From: Coriobacteriia bacterium
GTDB taxonomy: Bacteria > Actinomycetota > Coriobacteriia > Coriobacteriales > Atopobiaceae
DNA: 5,891 nt
NCBI GenBank assembly: GCA_003150175.1
Contig: QAKZ01000079.1
Span: 1-5,891 of the forward strand
Reading direction: 5' to 3'
Shown: piece by piece, positions 5,801-5,891 of the stretch
Numbering within the stretch: position 1 is the stretch's first letter
Layout of the letters: each line of letters opens with the position of its first letter
Program-made: the position numbers and the translations under genes
The notes under the pieces: generated by a model
Seen by the model: only the letters and a program-made list of their open reading frames with translations
Databases searched by the model: none
What the model was told of the DNA's origin: nothing

Positions 5801-5891
5801 ATATGAAAACACTTCTCTTCATCTATAATCCCGCCGCCGGCAAGGCCAAGATCACCAGCGCACTAGGGGAAGTGACCGCCCTGTTTCAAAA
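5801..5891 (+). repeat. Right arm of the 91-bp inverted repeat, cut by the window edge
   Basis: This is the exact reverse complement of 5688-5778, separated from it by a non-palindromic 22-nt spacer. No mismatch occurs in 91 bases, so the copy is either very recent or an artefact of library preparation or assembly. Confidence 0.97.
5803..5891 (+). other. Duplicated 5' fragment of the lipid kinase gene, facing outward
   Basis: An open frame starting with ATG encodes MKTLLFIYNPAAGKAK and on to residue 29, identical to the start of the complete kinase gene on the other strand, and runs off the window. Only a weak GGA precedes this ATG; the GGGAG site of the true gene is not repeated here. I list it so that it is not mistaken for an independent second kinase gene; it is best treated as the coding part of the inverted repeat. 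Confidence 0.8.

Noticed and set aside
5688..5891. The inverted repeat as terminal repeats of an insertion sequence, or a hairpin telomere
   Set aside because: The arms are the coding start of a housekeeping-type lipid kinase, no transposase is present, and there is no target duplication to see. Fold-back is simpler.
5803..5891. A second, divergent lipid kinase gene
   Set aside because: It is base-for-base identical to the first copy, lacks a good ribosome binding site, and runs off the window, so independent gene status is not supported.
1..5891. A defence island, toxin-antitoxin pair, phage or biosynthetic cluster
   Set aside because: All six genes are accounted for by housekeeping families apart from the zinc-ribbon protein, and nothing resembles effector, nuclease, transposase or synthase genes.

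Overview
The window is an ordinary, gene-dense piece of a GC-rich Gram-positive-type bacterial chromosome (roughly 55-60% GC by eye, not computed). The adjacent lspA and RluA-type gene, a ThiI without a rhodanese domain, a DgkB/YegS-type lipid kinase and a clear sigma-A-like promoter all fit a Bacillota member. The GC content and the zinc-ribbon membrane protein make a gut Clostridia/Oscillospiraceae relative my best guess, with moderate to low confidence. The window starts inside lspA and ends inside an inverted copy of a gene start, so it looks like a short contig or a fragment of one.

Layout. On the + strand (1-1326) are the 3' part of lspA (signal peptidase II) and a complete RluD-type pseudouridine synthase, joined by an ATGA overlap. 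A perfect 12-bp-stem hairpin flanked by A and T tracts (1333-1362) then serves as a shared terminator for this unit and the converging minus-strand unit. Reading leftward on the - strand: a diacylglycerol/lipid kinase (5776-4880), mnmE (4883-3522, again an ATGA overlap), a 124-bp gap holding a good promoter, a zinc-ribbon/single-TM/Thr-Pro-Glu stalk protein (3397-2606), and thiI (2563-1370).

How the genes relate. Three of the six genes modify uridines in RNA: the RluD-type synthase makes pseudouridine, MnmE acts on wobble U34 of tRNA, and ThiI makes 4-thiouridine at U8. LspA and the lipid kinase belong to the cell envelope. The zinc-ribbon membrane protein has no recognised function and is the least explained gene. 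Its extracellular stalk carries three exact 15-residue repeats whose DNA units differ only at wobble positions.

The strongest unexpected structure is at the right edge. Bases 5801-5891 are a perfect reverse complement of 5688-5778, with a 22-nt spacer, so the first 29 codons of the lipid kinase appear a second time facing outward. A fold-back library or assembly chimera is the most likely explanation; a real inverted duplication is the alternative. I see no RNA genes, CRISPR array, insertion sequence or prophage gene, and no convincing new multi-gene system.
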